This document shows, in pieces, positions 27,373 through 36,828 of a stretch of DNA of 64,000 nucleotides; the stretch's first letter is position 1, and every line of letters starts with the position of its first letter. Position numbers and translations under genes: made by a program. Source of the stretch: Phyllobacterium sp. OV277 (GTDB lineage: Bacteria; Pseudomonadota; Alphaproteobacteria; Rhizobiales; Rhizobiaceae); assembly GCF_900104355.1 (NCBI RefSeq), contig NZ_FNIY01000007.1, positions 62,001 through 126,000 of the forward strand, in the 5' to 3' direction. The notes under the pieces were generated by a model. The model was not told the origin of the DNA. It did not search any database and worked only from the letters and a program-made list of their open reading frames with translations.

Positions 27373-28605
27373 TCACTTCGCATGGCCATACTTGGCCAGT
27401 TCAATGCGCGCGATCAGCCCTTTGTGGACCTCATCGGGGCCATCGGCAAGACGAAGCGAACGAGCCTGAATGAAGAACTGCGTGAGCGGCGTATCACGCG
27501 ATACACCCGTTCCACCGTGAATCTGAATGGCGTTGTCGACAACTGCCTGCAGCATCTGCGGTGCGACAACCTTGATGGCGGAAATCTCAGCCATTGCGCC
27601 CATGGCTCCCAGCGTGTCGAGCTTCCAAGCTGCATTCAGGGTCAAAAGACGCGCCTGATCAATGGCGATCCGTGCCTCAGCCAGACGCTCGCGATTGCCG
27701 CCAAGATTAAGAATGGGCTTGCCGAATGCGACGCGCGACATGCCTCGCGCAATGGTCAACTCCAGCGCCGCTTCCGCAGCCCCGATGCAGCGCATGCAGT
27801 GATGAATGCGGCCGGGTCCCAGACGTCCCTGCGCAATCTCAAAACCCGCACCAATATCTTTGATCACATTGGTCAGGGGCACACGGACATTATTGTAATG
27901 CACCTCGCCATGGCCATGCGGCTCGTCATATTCGCCGAACACCGACTGCATACGGATGATCTCGACACCGGGGCTATCCAAGGGCACCAAGACCATGGAA
28001 TGCTGTTGATGGCGGCCTTTTCCTACATCTGGCGTGCGCGCCATCACAATCGCGATCTTCGCACGCGGATCACCGAGTCCGCTCGACCAGTGTTTTTTGC
28101 CGTTGACGACAATGGAATTGCCATCGACCAGCGCTGTCGCCTCCATATTTGTCGCGTCGCTGCTGGCAACATCGGGTTCCGTCATGCTGAACACCGAGCG
28201 CATCTCACCCGCCAGCAGCGGTTTTAGCCATTCGTCCCGCTGGTGCTCGGAGCCATATTTCCACAGCACTTCCATATTGCCCGTATCGGGCGCATTGCAG
28301 TTGAAGATTTCAGGAGCCATGAAGCTGCGGCCGGTCTCTTCCGCAATCAACGCATATTCCAGCGTTGACAGCCCGGCACCCAGTGCTTCATCCGGCAGAA
28401 ACATGTTCCATAGGCCCTCGGCTTTCGCCTTGGCCTTCAACTCTTCGACAACAGGTGAAATCCGCCACTGTTTCCAGTCACTGCCATGATCAGCTGACGC
28501 AATGCCAGCCCAATATTGCTTCTCAATCGGCTGAATATGCGTGCGCATAAAGGACTTCACGCGCGTGACGAAATCCTGCGTTTTTGGGCTAGGCGTAAAA
28601 TGCAT
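27373..28605 (-). CDS. Acyl-CoA dehydrogenase, ACAD10/11-like
   Basis: A 410-residue flavoprotein. FAD and substrate segments are MTEPDVASSDATNME and GEVHYNNVRVPLTNVIKDIGAGFEIAQGRLGPGRIHHCMR, followed by MSRVAFGKP and the C-terminal QIHGGTGVSRDTPLTQFFIQARSLRLADGPDEVHK. The RIHHCMR segment and the C-terminal SLRLADGPDEVH are typical of the ACAD10/11 subgroup. First gene of the operon; with the kinase and two SDRs it may degrade a hydroxylated fatty acid (inference). Confidence 0.92.
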   Translation of the reverse strand: MHFTPSPKTQDFVTRVKSFMRTHIQPIEKQYWAGIASADHGSDWKQWRISPVVEELKAKAKAEGLWNMFLPDEALGAGLSTLEYALIAEETGRSFMAPEIFNCNAPDTGNMEVLWKYGSEHQRDEWLKPLLAGEMRSVFSMTEPDVASSDATNMEATALVDGNSIVVNGKKHWSSGLGDPRAKIAIVMARTPDVGKGRHQQHSMVLVPLDSPGVEIIRMQSVFGEYDEPHGHGEVHYNNVRVPLTNVIKDIGAGFEIAQGRLGPGRIHHCMRCIGAAEAALELTIARGMSRVAFGKPILNLGGNRERLAEARIAIDQARLLTLNAAWKLDTLGAMGAMAEISAIKVVAPQMLQAVVDNAIQIHGGTGVSRDTPLTQFFIQARSLRLADGPDEVHKGLIARIELAKYGHAK

Positions 28606-28685
28606 CGATTGGCCGTCCTGTCTTCTGGTGGTTAAAGACTAGCGGCTTGCGGCATATCAAACAAATTATATGTTCTTATGGTCGA

Positions 28686-29639
28686 CTATGAGCTGTATTT
28701 ATGACCTGTGGTCACTGGCGGCCCACCGCCACCGTACTTTGTCATCACTTCGGCAAAGAGTTCACGCATCCAGCGATGGCCCTGATCATCGTCCCGCACC
28801 GCGTGCCAATACATGACAACATCAATCGGCGGGATGGCCAGCGGCGCAACGAGCACATCCAGGTTGAGTACATCGGATAATTCAAGCGCATAGGTGCGCG
28901 GCATCGTCAAAATCCAGTCCGTCTCGGCGATAACCTTGCACGCCGCGAAGAAATGCTGGCAGCGCAAGCCGATATTGCGGCCAAGCCCCTGCTCCGCCAG
29001 AATATAGTCAATCGGCTCCATGCCTTCGATATGGGTAACCAGCACATGTTTGGCAGCCACATAATCCGCCTGCGTGAGCTTTTTTCCCGAGAGTGGATGA
29101 CCTTTGCGCACGACAACGGCATTGGGTTCGCGCAGCAATGTCTTCTGGCGGATATGTGGACCGACCTTGATCTTGCGGTCAATGGCAAGATCAAGACCTC
29201 CAGCCGTCAGTTCCTTCTCAAAAGTTTCGCGCGCCACCCGGCGGCTGACGACACAAACCCCCGGTGCCTCCGTCGCAAGCTGACGCATCAATGGCGAGAA
29301 GGTTGCCGACTCAAGCACATCACGCAGCGCAACTTTGAAATCCATCGTGAGACGTGATGGCGAAAACTCCGAAGAAGTCTCAACCGCCGCATAGAGCCCC
29401 TGCAGGTTGCGCCTTACATCAGCAATGATGATGCGCACCCGTTCGGTGGCGACCATACGGTTGCCCTGACGCACGAATAACGGATCGCTGAAGATTTCAC
29501 GCAAGCGGGCAAGCGAATGGCTGATTGCGGGCTGGGTCAGATGCAAGGCTCTGGCCGCGCCGGAAATGCTGCCATTGGCGTGAATAGCATCCAGAACGCG
29601 AAACAGGTTGAGGTCAAGACGGTTATCAAAGCTGTTCAT
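28686..29639 (-). CDS. LysR-family transcriptional regulator
   Basis: A 317-residue regulator. The N-terminal helix-turn-helix is GSISGAARALHLTQPAISHSLARLREIFSDPLFVR, the form seen in the NodD/SyrM-like branch. The C-terminal effector domain begins around residue 95. It lies between the acyl-CoA dehydrogenase operon (same strand) and the divergent reductase gene; the 100-base gap at 29640-29739 is where a LysR site for autoregulation and reductase control would be expected. Confidence 0.92.
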   Translation of the reverse strand: MNSFDNRLDLNLFRVLDAIHANGSISGAARALHLTQPAISHSLARLREIFSDPLFVRQGNRMVATERVRIIIADVRRNLQGLYAAVETSSEFSPSRLTMDFKVALRDVLESATFSPLMRQLATEAPGVCVVSRRVARETFEKELTAGGLDLAIDRKIKVGPHIRQKTLLREPNAVVVRKGHPLSGKKLTQADYVAAKHVLVTHIEGMEPIDYILAEQGLGRNIGLRCQHFFAACKVIAETDWILTMPRTYALELSDVLNLDVLVAPLAIPPIDVVMYWHAVRDDDQGHRWMRELFAEVMTKYGGGGPPVTTGHKYSS

Positions 29640-29739
29640 GGGCAGACATTAGAACTGATCATATGATTTATACCATAGGCGATATTAGGCTTATGACCAA
29701 CCCGGCTTGCCAGACCACGGCGATCCGGGACAATGACCT

Positions 29740-30753
29740 ATGGAGGCAAAGCCCGTGAGTTCAGACGTCAACCGCCAGATTATCCTGCGTGAAAAGCCTG
29801 TTGGTAAGCTCCAACCGAACCATTTCGCCCTGACTGAAAACACCATTCCACAACCTGCGGATGGTGAGGTGTTGATCCGCGTGCGCTATATCTCGCTTGA
29901 TGCTGCCAACCGTGCATGGATGCAGGGTGCCACCTACCGCGCCGCGGTTGAGCCGGATTCGGTCATGGCTGGCGGCGGTATTGCAGAGGTCGTCACCTCA
30001 AAAGCGCCCGGCTTTGCGCCCGGCGATCTGGTGTTCGCCGATACGGGCTGGCAGGACTATACCGTGCTGTCAGCCAAGCATCTCATCAAGATGCCGCATA
30101 TCGAGCCGCTCACCCACCTGCTCAGCGTTTATGGCATTGCGGGGCTGACAGCCTATTTCGGCCTGCTTGATGTGGGCAAGGTGCAGCCGGGCGAAACCGT
30201 TGTCGTTTCGGCCGCGGCGGGTTCCGTTGGCTCCCTCGTCGGCCAGATCGCCAAGATCAAAGGCTGCCGTGTCATCGGCATTGCTGGCGGTGCCGAGAAA
30301 TGCGCGTGGCTGATATCACATCTCGGTTTTGATGCGGCAGTGGACTATAAGGCAGGCAATCTCTTCAAGAACCTGCGCGCTCTAGTTCCCAATGGGATCG
30401 ATGTCTATTTCGACAATGTCGGCGGCGATACACTGGAAGCCTGTCTCGCACTCATGAATACCCACGGGCGCATTGCCTGTTGCGGCGCCGTTTCCCAGTA
30501 TGATGGCGCGCCGACGGCGGGACCACGCGGCATTCCGGGCTTGATCACCATCAAGCGCCTTGTCATGCAAGGCTTCATCGTCATGGACTATTTCAGCCAG
30601 CGCGACCGTGCTTTCGCCGATCTCCAAAGCTGGGTTGCCTCTGGCCAATTGAAGGTGGAAGAAGACATTATCGATGGGCTTGAGAATACACCGGCCGCAT
30701 TGATCGGGCTTCTGGCTGGCGAAAACCGCGGCAAGCGGATTGTCAAAGTCTGA
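29740..30753 (+). CDS. Zinc-free NADP-dependent alkenal/one oxidoreductase (MDR family)
   Basis: A 337-residue medium-chain reductase of the curcumin/prostaglandin reductase branch, which reduces activated double bonds with NADPH. The nucleotide motif is VVSAAAGSVGSLVGQIAKIKGCRVIGIAGG (about residues 150-180), and GIDVYFDNVGGDTLEA and GFIVMDYF are typical. The zinc ligands of alcohol dehydrogenases are absent. It is divergent from the LysR gene, which probably regulates it, and ends in a strong bidirectional terminator. Confidence 0.9.
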   Translation: MEAKPVSSDVNRQIILREKPVGKLQPNHFALTENTIPQPADGEVLIRVRYISLDAANRAWMQGATYRAAVEPDSVMAGGGIAEVVTSKAPGFAPGDLVFADTGWQDYTVLSAKHLIKMPHIEPLTHLLSVYGIAGLTAYFGLLDVGKVQPGETVVVSAAAGSVGSLVGQIAKIKGCRVIGIAGGAEKCAWLISHLGFDAAVDYKAGNLFKNLRALVPNGIDVYFDNVGGDTLEACLALMNTHGRIACCGAVSQYDGAPTAGPRGIPGLITIKRLVMQGFIVMDYFSQRDRAFADLQSWVASGQLKVEEDIIDGLENTPAALIGLLAGENRGKRIVKV

Positions 30754-30769
30754 TCACGCGTAAAATCCA

Positions 30770-30802
30770 AATAAAAGCCAGACCTGATGTCTGGCTTTTA
30801 TT
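30770..30802. terminator. Bidirectional terminator
   Basis: AATAAAAGCCAGAC pairs perfectly with GTCTGGCTTTTATT over 14 bp around a CTGAT loop. A/T tracts on both sides allow it to stop transcripts from the reductase (plus) and the HrpF-like gene (minus). Confidence 0.88.
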
Positions 30803-30861
30803 CCTGCATTTCCCGTCAAGATTGATCCAGACGCTGCCAGCTTCCGGCGACAGGCACGAGA

Positions 30862-33792
30862 TCAGGATGTACCGCTGCCGGACTGCGGCCATTCATCATC
30901 GGGGACATCCATGATGCCGCCATCCTTCACGCCGTCGATCTCGTACTTGGTCAGATAGCTGCTGAGCAGGTCGCCAAAATCATCGGCTCTCTTTTGCTGC
31001 TTGCCTTCCGCAATCAAGCCCGGAATCAGCATCGCCAATGCACCGACGCCCGCTGCAACCAACCCAAGACCACCGGCGGCTAGCGCCGGGATCAAACGCG
31101 CCATGGTGGGAGCAAACAGTGCCATTCCGCCTTCGACGGTGGAAGCCAAGCCAGCCAAGACACTGAGGGAACCTGCCGTGATACTGATGCCCCCGGTGAC
31201 CGTATCGCCCTTGCGGATTGCCTGCACACCATCGAAGATGCCGTAAGCACCGGCGGCAATACCGACGATGCCTCCAAGCCCCTTAGCGGCATTTTCAAAC
31301 TTCTTCAGGTTGGAGGTCATGGCGTCGACGAGTTCATCATCGACCACGCCCTTCACGTCTTTCAGGTAATCCTGCAAACCCTTCATGCCGCCTTCGGTCA
31401 TAATCGTGGCAGTCTGGATAGACCCGGTGGTGATATCGACGATCTGTCGGTCGGTGAGTTTGCCCGAACCGCTGGCGCCCTTGGCGATCGTAACACCAGC
31501 CAGGAAAAGGCCGCTGACGCCATGAAGAACCCCCTTGTCTGCGGCGCCCTTGACCGATGAATCGGGACTAAAAAGCTTAAGCTCGTTGAGCGTCTTCGCC
31601 CCCTGACGCAGAAGATCCCAGTCGCCCCTGAAGGTGGACAATATCTGGTCTGGCCTTGTGACCGTCCCATTTGGATTGGTGAAGAATGCGGGATTGTCCT
31701 TGCTGATCTGATCGATAAGGGCTTTTACCTTTTCCTCATCGAGGTCATCGCCACCATTGATGCCGAATGCCTTCCTGAGATCTTTGAAAGAGGCATCATT
31801 GAAGGCGTTTTCCTGCACGGTCTTGGTGAAATTGTCGTTGATCTGTTTGTCGAATTTCCCCGTGAATTCGGGGCTGAGCGTTGCATTATAGAGCGCGACT
31901 TCCATGCTGTAGGCACTGGCGGCCTTTTCGAACGAATTGTTCTTCATCAACTCCTTCAGGCGGTCGCCTGAGGCAAGCGACTTCTCATAAAAATCGTTCA
32001 GTTCGCCCGCATGTTTGGAATTCTTGACGGCGTTCTGGATTTCAGCCGCGTTCTTGATGCCAAGAGCGCTCTGGAACGTTTGTGCTGATCCGTAAAACTC
32101 GGCAAGAACCGCCTGCTGGTCCGTCTTGCCATCCTTCATCTTCGTGTCCCATAGGCTATTGAGCGCCTTGCCGGACTTGATATCGTCATCATAGGTTTTC
32201 TGCAGCGCGTCCTTGAGACCCTTATTCTCTTCCAACAGCTTGGACATCTGCTTGGAGCTGTTCTCGTTCATGTACTTTACGACTTCAGGGTCGCCCTCAA
32301 GGGTTTTGATATGGTCGTCGACGTCCTGAAGCAGCTTCTCGGGATTTGGATGGCTGCGAACACGGTTGGCTATGCTGACGATGGAATAATCGTCCTTCCA
32401 CATGCCAGCGCTCGCTCCGCTGACGATCAGCTGCTGCGCCTTCAGCAGTTCCTGAAGCGCGGCGGCTTTTTCTTCCGTCGAGTGCTTTTCGGGGTGTTCA
32501 AAAATATCCTTGTCCAACTTGCTGGTATCGGTGCCAGCAACGACATTCCCGTCGGTGACACCGGATAGCAACATGATTGCCGAACCGGCATCCTTCGGAG
32601 TCTGCTTTTCTATCCAGCTCTTTAAATCGCCCTTGCTGAGCTTCCCGTCGGCTTTGAGCACCGTTGGATCGTTCGCCGTTTCAAGCTTGTTGAAAGCACC
32701 CGGCTGTGACCAGAAATTGAGTGCCTCCTTAAATTCCTGGCTGATTTGCGGGTTCTTTTCCTTGTATTTTTTCAAGGCTTCAGCCGTCAGATGTTCGCCG
32801 GAACCGGTCTTTCCCCTGATCGCATCATAGTTTTCGCCAAGGATGGCGGCATATTTGGCAATTGTTTTTGACGTTTCGTCGGCATCTGGATTGGCTTTTA
32901 TAAAATCCTTGTAACTGCTGATATCCTCGGGCTTCTTCAGCTCTTTGATGACCTCAAAGCCATATTTCCCAAAATCCTGAAGACGGCCAGCCTCTGTGCC
33001 ATGCTTTGCTTCACCGCTTTTGGTGAACCCATCAATACTGCTATTGGCGACATCGTCTCCAGACAGCGCGCTACCATTCTCGTCATACATCGTTATGCGA
33101 TCAAGGATCTGCCCTGCCCTGTAGGCGGCGTTGGCGTCATTTTCAAAATCACCAACGCGTTCCTTCAGCATATCTTTGATACCGCTCTGATTGCCCAGAT
33201 TCTTGAGCAGCGGCGAGTCATTGATGATGTCCTGCGCCGAGCGTTTATCGTTATCAGGCAGCTCCCATTTGACGCCCGCTTTCTCGGCCTGCGCACGCGC
33301 CTGTTCATCACCGCCAGCATTGGTCACATCATTGAGTTTTCCCTTGAGGTTGGAAAAACCATATTTGCCGAAGTCCTGCAGGCGTCCGGCTTCCGTGCCA
33401 TGCTTTGCATCGCCACCCTTGGTAAAACCATCAACGCGGCCATTGTTGACATCATTACCGGCAATCCGATTTCCGCTCTCGTCAAACTTCTCGACATGAT
33501 CCAGAACCTGTACCGCCCTGAACGCGGCGTCGGCATCCTTTTCGAAATCGCCGACCCGTTCTTTCAGCATGTCCTTGACGCCACTCTGATTCCCGAGATT
33601 GCGCAGCAGAGGATCACTATCAATAATGTCCTGCGTTGAGCGATTGTCACCTTTTGGTCGATTCCAGAGGATGCCCGCATCCTTGGCCGCATTCTGAGCC
33701 TGGTCCCATGCCTTGACGGTCTCAGAATCTGCAGTACCCGCATTCGCTCTAACGGCCGTGGATTGGTTGATCTGTGCGTTGACTTTCGACAT
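30862..33792 (-). CDS. HrpF/NolX/HrpK-like protein with N-terminal tandem repeats
   Basis: A 976-residue protein without a signal peptide. Two imperfect repeats of about 108 residues (about 39-146 and 172-279) share SAQDII/STQDII, PLL-NLGNQSG-KDMLKERVGDFE and KHGTEAGRLQDFGKYGF. A middle region carries an EF-hand-like ADGKLSKGDLKSWIEK. The C-terminal 130 residues contain several Gly/Ala-rich hydrophobic segments (GGIVGIAAGAYGIFDGV; LVAAGVGALAMLIPGLIAE). N-terminal repeats plus C-terminal hydrophobic helices are the layout of HrpF (Xanthomonas), NolX (rhizobia) and HrpK translocon proteins of type III secretion. No secretion or regulatory genes lie nearby and no tts box is visible, so its export route is unknown. 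AGAGG precedes the ATG. Confidence 0.7.
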   Translation of the reverse strand: MSKVNAQINQSTAVRANAGTADSETVKAWDQAQNAAKDAGILWNRPKGDNRSTQDIIDSDPLLRNLGNQSGVKDMLKERVGDFEKDADAAFRAVQVLDHVEKFDESGNRIAGNDVNNGRVDGFTKGGDAKHGTEAGRLQDFGKYGFSNLKGKLNDVTNAGGDEQARAQAEKAGVKWELPDNDKRSAQDIINDSPLLKNLGNQSGIKDMLKERVGDFENDANAAYRAGQILDRITMYDENGSALSGDDVANSSIDGFTKSGEAKHGTEAGRLQDFGKYGFEVIKELKKPEDISSYKDFIKANPDADETSKTIAKYAAILGENYDAIRGKTGSGEHLTAEALKKYKEKNPQISQEFKEALNFWSQPGAFNKLETANDPTVLKADGKLSKGDLKSWIEKQTPKDAGSAIMLLSGVTDGNVVAGTDTSKLDKDIFEHPEKHSTEEKAAALQELLKAQQLIVSGASAGMWKDDYSIVSIANRVRSHPNPEKLLQDVDDHIKTLEGDPEVVKYMNENSSKQMSKLLEENKGLKDALQKTYDDDIKSGKALNSLWDTKMKDGKTDQQAVLAEFYGSAQTFQSALGIKNAAEIQNAVKNSKHAGELNDFYEKSLASGDRLKELMKNNSFEKAASAYSMEVALYNATLSPEFTGKFDKQINDNFTKTVQENAFNDASFKDLRKAFGINGGDDLDEEKVKALIDQISKDNPAFFTNPNGTVTRPDQILSTFRGDWDLLRQGAKTLNELKLFSPDSSVKGAADKGVLHGVSGLFLAGVTIAKGASGSGKLTDRQIVDITTGSIQTATIMTEGGMKGLQDYLKDVKGVVDDELVDAMTSNLKKFENAAKGLGGIVGIAAGAYGIFDGVQAIRKGDTVTGGISITAGSLSVLAGLASTVEGGMALFAPTMARLIPALAAGGLGLVAAGVGALAMLIPGLIAEGKQQKRADDFGDLLSSYLTKYEIDGVKDGGIMDVPDDEWPQSGSGTS

Positions 33793-34083
33793 GTGACACG
33801 CCTCTCCTGTCTCTGGGACATTTCAGTCCGGTTCGGTTAAGGGTCTGTCATAGTAAGCCCTCGCCTGTGAACGGCATGTGACATGTCAGCCAATTGCCTG
33901 ATGTCAACAGGCACTCAAACAGGCCGTTATTGACGCCCGGAGCGTTCCACTTTCTGGCCATATGAAGGGAGCGCGTGCGGTTTTTCGGCTTTGGCTTTGA
34001 GTGGGATTCTGTCGCAGCTACGCAATGCTTCCGGCATTTCACACCGGATATTCATTCACGTGTAAATCAGTTTGGGAAACAAA
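33793..34083. other. Gap upstream of the HrpF-like gene
   Basis: About 290 bases that should hold the promoter of the HrpF-like gene. A TGCCTG/CAGGCA pair with a 7-base spacer is at 33894-33912. I see no coding frame and no tts-box-like site. Confidence 0.4.
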
Positions 34084-34112
34084 AAAGCCAGGTTCCTTGA
34101 GAACCTGGCTTT
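34084..34112 (-). terminator. Terminator of tRNA-Pro
   Basis: On the minus strand AAAGCCAGGTTC pairs with GAACCTGGCTTT (12 bp, five-base loop), followed by a T tract (plus-strand A run at 34078-34086). It lies about 50 bases downstream of the tRNA. Confidence 0.88.
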
Positions 34113-34161
34113 CAGAAAACAGAGAATATAAGCCATGTTACTGAAAACATTCGGCTAAATC

Positions 34162-34235
<74 letters not shown>

Positions 34236-34581
34236 TCATTTCTCTGCCGGTGCGGAACCCCTAGAATACTGGACGTTTGAGTGCAAGGGAGAAAACTCAA
34301 AAACCAACGAAATATGAAAGTTTGGCCCGCACAGACCAACAATTTGAAACGCAATATTCCCTGTTGGTCGCGGGATGCGAAGCCGAAGAGTAGCGGATGC
34401 CGTGTTTACATTTCGGCACCCCCGACATTTTTTCGGGCCATGAGGAACAAAACAAACCATCGCCGGTTTGTATTGTGTTAGAACTACGATTCTGACCGGG
34501 GACCAGCTGTGCGCCGCGCACACTTCATTTGGCCCCGCTCCATTCACTGACGTGACATCTCAAAAGCCTGGAGTTTTGCAA
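34236..34581. other. Gap between tRNA-Pro and the next gene
   Basis: About 345 bases. The first part should contain the tRNA promoter on the minus strand; the rest shows no convincing coding frame, repeat or terminator. Confidence 0.4.
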
Positions 34582-34977
34582 ATGACAGATAAGATCGGGA
34601 TCACGGATGATGCAGCATTTGAACTTGCCGCACACATCGCCGACACGCAAAAAGCGAAACTGCCGGAACAGCTTAGCAGTCAGATCAGCGATGCGGAAAT
34701 GCAGATCGGCGAGACATGGTTCGCCTGGGGTATCTTCGGCGCCATCACCAGTGATCGCAAAAGACGACAAAAGCTTCTAGCTGATTATCTGACGCGGAAG
34801 ATTCAGCCGCAAAGCGATATCCAAAAGATCGTAACGGATATCACAGCTCTGGAAAGCGCCGACAACCAACTGTTCAATGCTATCGCGGCGGCGGGACGGC
34901 AGGCTTATCACGAAGATGACGACGTCCATCTGAGCAAGATTGCCGGAATTTTTCTTAACGTCATCAAGAACCATTGA
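34582..34977 (+). CDS. Hypothetical cytoplasmic protein (131 residues)
   Basis: A hydrophilic, apparently helical protein with no signal peptide or long hydrophobic segment. Tracts such as ELAAHIADTQKAKLPEQLSSQISDAE and KIVTDITALESADNQLFNAIAAAGRQAY suggest a helical bundle; a hydrophobic FAWGIFGAI lies in between. No family recognised. I start at ATG 34582 with GGAG nine bases upstream; the frame extends further upstream without conservation-like features. Confidence 0.6.
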   Translation: MTDKIGITDDAAFELAAHIADTQKAKLPEQLSSQISDAEMQIGETWFAWGIFGAITSDRKRRQKLLADYLTRKIQPQSDIQKIVTDITALESADNQLFNAIAAAGRQAYHEDDDVHLSKIAGIFLNVIKNH

Positions 34978-35172
34978 TCGCGGACTATGGGAGTGCGGCC
35001 TCGGACAAATCTTCGACTTCCGCACATATTCGGGCGAGCAATTCCATAGCGCTATTGAATATTTTCTGACTAAGAATTAGTTGTCTCCTAACTTCGTTCC
35101 GGGCGAGCCTTGGCGAGCATGGAAAGTGCCGTCTGCAGTGTATTTCCCGATGCGGCAAACCGGGGAATCCGC

Positions 35173-36210
35173 ATGCCAATCCAATATCCTATATCCGACC
35201 CGGCGGATTGGCGGCGTCTCGGTAATCCGTCATTCCTGAGACGGGCCAAAGCACACCTTTATCATTATACCTATCCAGCTGCATTCACGGCACCGCGCAA
35301 GAACCTTCTGACCAAGGTTTCCGGCCCCGCCGTTCATCCAGTCCAAGATGATGTTTTGGCGATTTGCATTGTCAAAAATGCGATCGGCTATATCAATTCC
35401 TTCTTGCGATACTACCGGAAGCTTGGTGTCACGCGCTTTGCCTTTGTCGATGATCAATCGAATGATGGTACATCAGATGTGTTGCGCAATGCGCCTGATG
35501 TGGATCTTTACACCTCGCCCATTCGCTATTCGGAAGCCGCACGCGGAAAAGCATGGCGCGATGCGCTCTTCAAGATTTATGGCGCAAACCGGTGGTATCT
35601 GTCACTTGACGCCGACGAGTTTCTTGTGTTTCCCGATAGCGAGACCATGACGTTGCCGGATTTCATTCGGCAACTGGAGAAGGCCGGAATGCAGCGATGC
35701 CATGCGCCAATGCTCGATCTCTACCCTGAAGGTCCACTGAACGGCGACGAGTTTGTCGATGATGGCAGCAGATGGCCATTTGATGTATCGTCAAACTTCG
35801 ATGGCGACAGCTATACGATCAAACTGGAGCGCTATGGTACATCCGTGCGTGGCGGACCACGAAAGCGATTCTTTGGCCGTGACATGCGGCTCTCCAAATT
35901 CCCCCTCATCTGGGTCGATAAAGCCACGAGCTACGAGCGGGGCAGTATCCATGGTCCCGGACCATGCAGCCGCAATTTCGTTCCTATCACGGCCGTCCTG
36001 CTGCATTACCGCTTCTCGAACCAATCGATCAATGAGTTTAAAAACATCGTCAACCATGGCGGCCATGCGGACGGCGGCGCTCATTATGGTGCAATTCTTG
36101 ATCATCCGGATTTTTCGGAAGATTTTACACTGGCATATGATGGTTCGGTGAAATTTTCCGGTTCAGCAGATCTCGTTGAACGGGGCTTTATGATGAGATT
36201 GCCAACTTGA
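35173..36210 (+). CDS. Glycosyltransferase family 2-like protein (Glyco_tranf_2_4)
   Basis: A roughly 345-residue GT-A-fold protein of the Glyco_tranf_2_4 group. Signature segments are AICIVKNAIGYINSFLRYYRKLGVTRFAFVDDQSNDGTSDVL and WYLSLDADEFLVFPD, the latter carrying the DxD metal site (DADEF). A conserved C-terminal ALLHYRFSNQSINEFKNIV follows. No membrane segments. It is a single gene, so its product is unknown; it may modify surface polysaccharide. ATG 35173 with GGGGAAT upstream is preferred, but ATG 35119 and a TTG at 35110 are in frame. Confidence 0.85.
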   Translation: MPIQYPISDPADWRRLGNPSFLRRAKAHLYHYTYPAAFTAPRKNLLTKVSGPAVHPVQDDVLAICIVKNAIGYINSFLRYYRKLGVTRFAFVDDQSNDGTSDVLRNAPDVDLYTSPIRYSEAARGKAWRDALFKIYGANRWYLSLDADEFLVFPDSETMTLPDFIRQLEKAGMQRCHAPMLDLYPEGPLNGDEFVDDGSRWPFDVSSNFDGDSYTIKLERYGTSVRGGPRKRFFGRDMRLSKFPLIWVDKATSYERGSIHGPGPCSRNFVPITAVLLHYRFSNQSINEFKNIVNHGGHADGGAHYGAILDHPDFSEDFTLAYDGSVKFSGSADLVERGFMMRLPT

Positions 36211-36318
36211 TCGTACAATGGCGAGTGCGGCAGCTGCTGCATTTTGCAATATTGTGATCGCCGCCTCAGTTTCACATCAGGTTCGGATAATCCTCTGCTC
36301 AGCTTGCGATGGTATCAA

Positions 36319-36354
36319 CCGGGCGTTGTCGCCTTCGGACAACGCGAGGCCCGG
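36319..36354. other. Long hairpin in the glycosyltransferase-VanZ gap
   Basis: CCGGGC and GCCCGG enclose GCGTTGTC/GACAACGC with a GCCTTCG loop. No T run follows on either strand, so it is not a classical terminator. The remaining 270 bases of the gap show nothing else. Confidence 0.5.
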
Positions 36355-36498
36355 CCACTTCATCACCCCCCCGATGCCCCCGCCGGGCCTCACCTCTCCC
36401 TACGGCATCGCACACATTTGCACTGCCGTTTTGCAATTCACATCGCCTCTGCGCATAACGGGATTGGAACAGGCCGGTGAATGGGGTATCTGGGACCG

Positions 36499-36828
36499 AT
36501 GAAATCCGCTCAAATCATTGCGTGGCTGTTGTTCGCCGCTATACTTTTCATAACCGTTGATCCAATCAATCTGCGACCGGAGAGCGGTCTGCCTGTCAAT
36601 GTCGAGCGCTTTCTTGCTTTTGCAGTGCTTGGCTTTGTCTTTGCGTTTGCCTATCCCAAGCGTTGGTTGTTGATCCTGCTTTTGGTGGTTTGCGCGGCCT
36701 TTGGATTTGAGCTCGCCCAGATGCTGGCGCCGACCCGGCATGCGAGACTGCTGGATGCCATGTTCAAAGCAGCCGGCGGCGTATCGGGCGTCCTTGTGAG
36801 CAATGTTCTTTTGCGCATTTTCCGCTAG
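36499..36828 (+). CDS. VanZ-family membrane protein
   Basis: A 109-residue inner-membrane protein with three to four helices (IIAWLLFAAILFITV; RFLAFAVLGFVFAFAY; WLLILLLVVCAAFGFELAQM). The segment FELAQMLAPTRHARLLDAMFKAAGG matches the VanZ family, where the conserved E..Q and R..D..D.. pattern lies at the membrane edge. Family members have been linked to teicoplanin tolerance, but the function here is unknown. ATG 36499 with TGGGA is preferred over 36481. Its end overlaps the convergent hydrolase gene by 4 bases. Confidence 0.8.
   Translation: MKSAQIIAWLLFAAILFITVDPINLRPESGLPVNVERFLAFAVLGFVFAFAYPKRWLLILLLVVCAAFGFELAQMLAPTRHARLLDAMFKAAGGVSGVLVSNVLLRIFR

Noticed and set aside
33793-34083. tts box upstream of the HrpF-like gene
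   Set aside because: No sequence close to the TtsI binding consensus could be found by eye.
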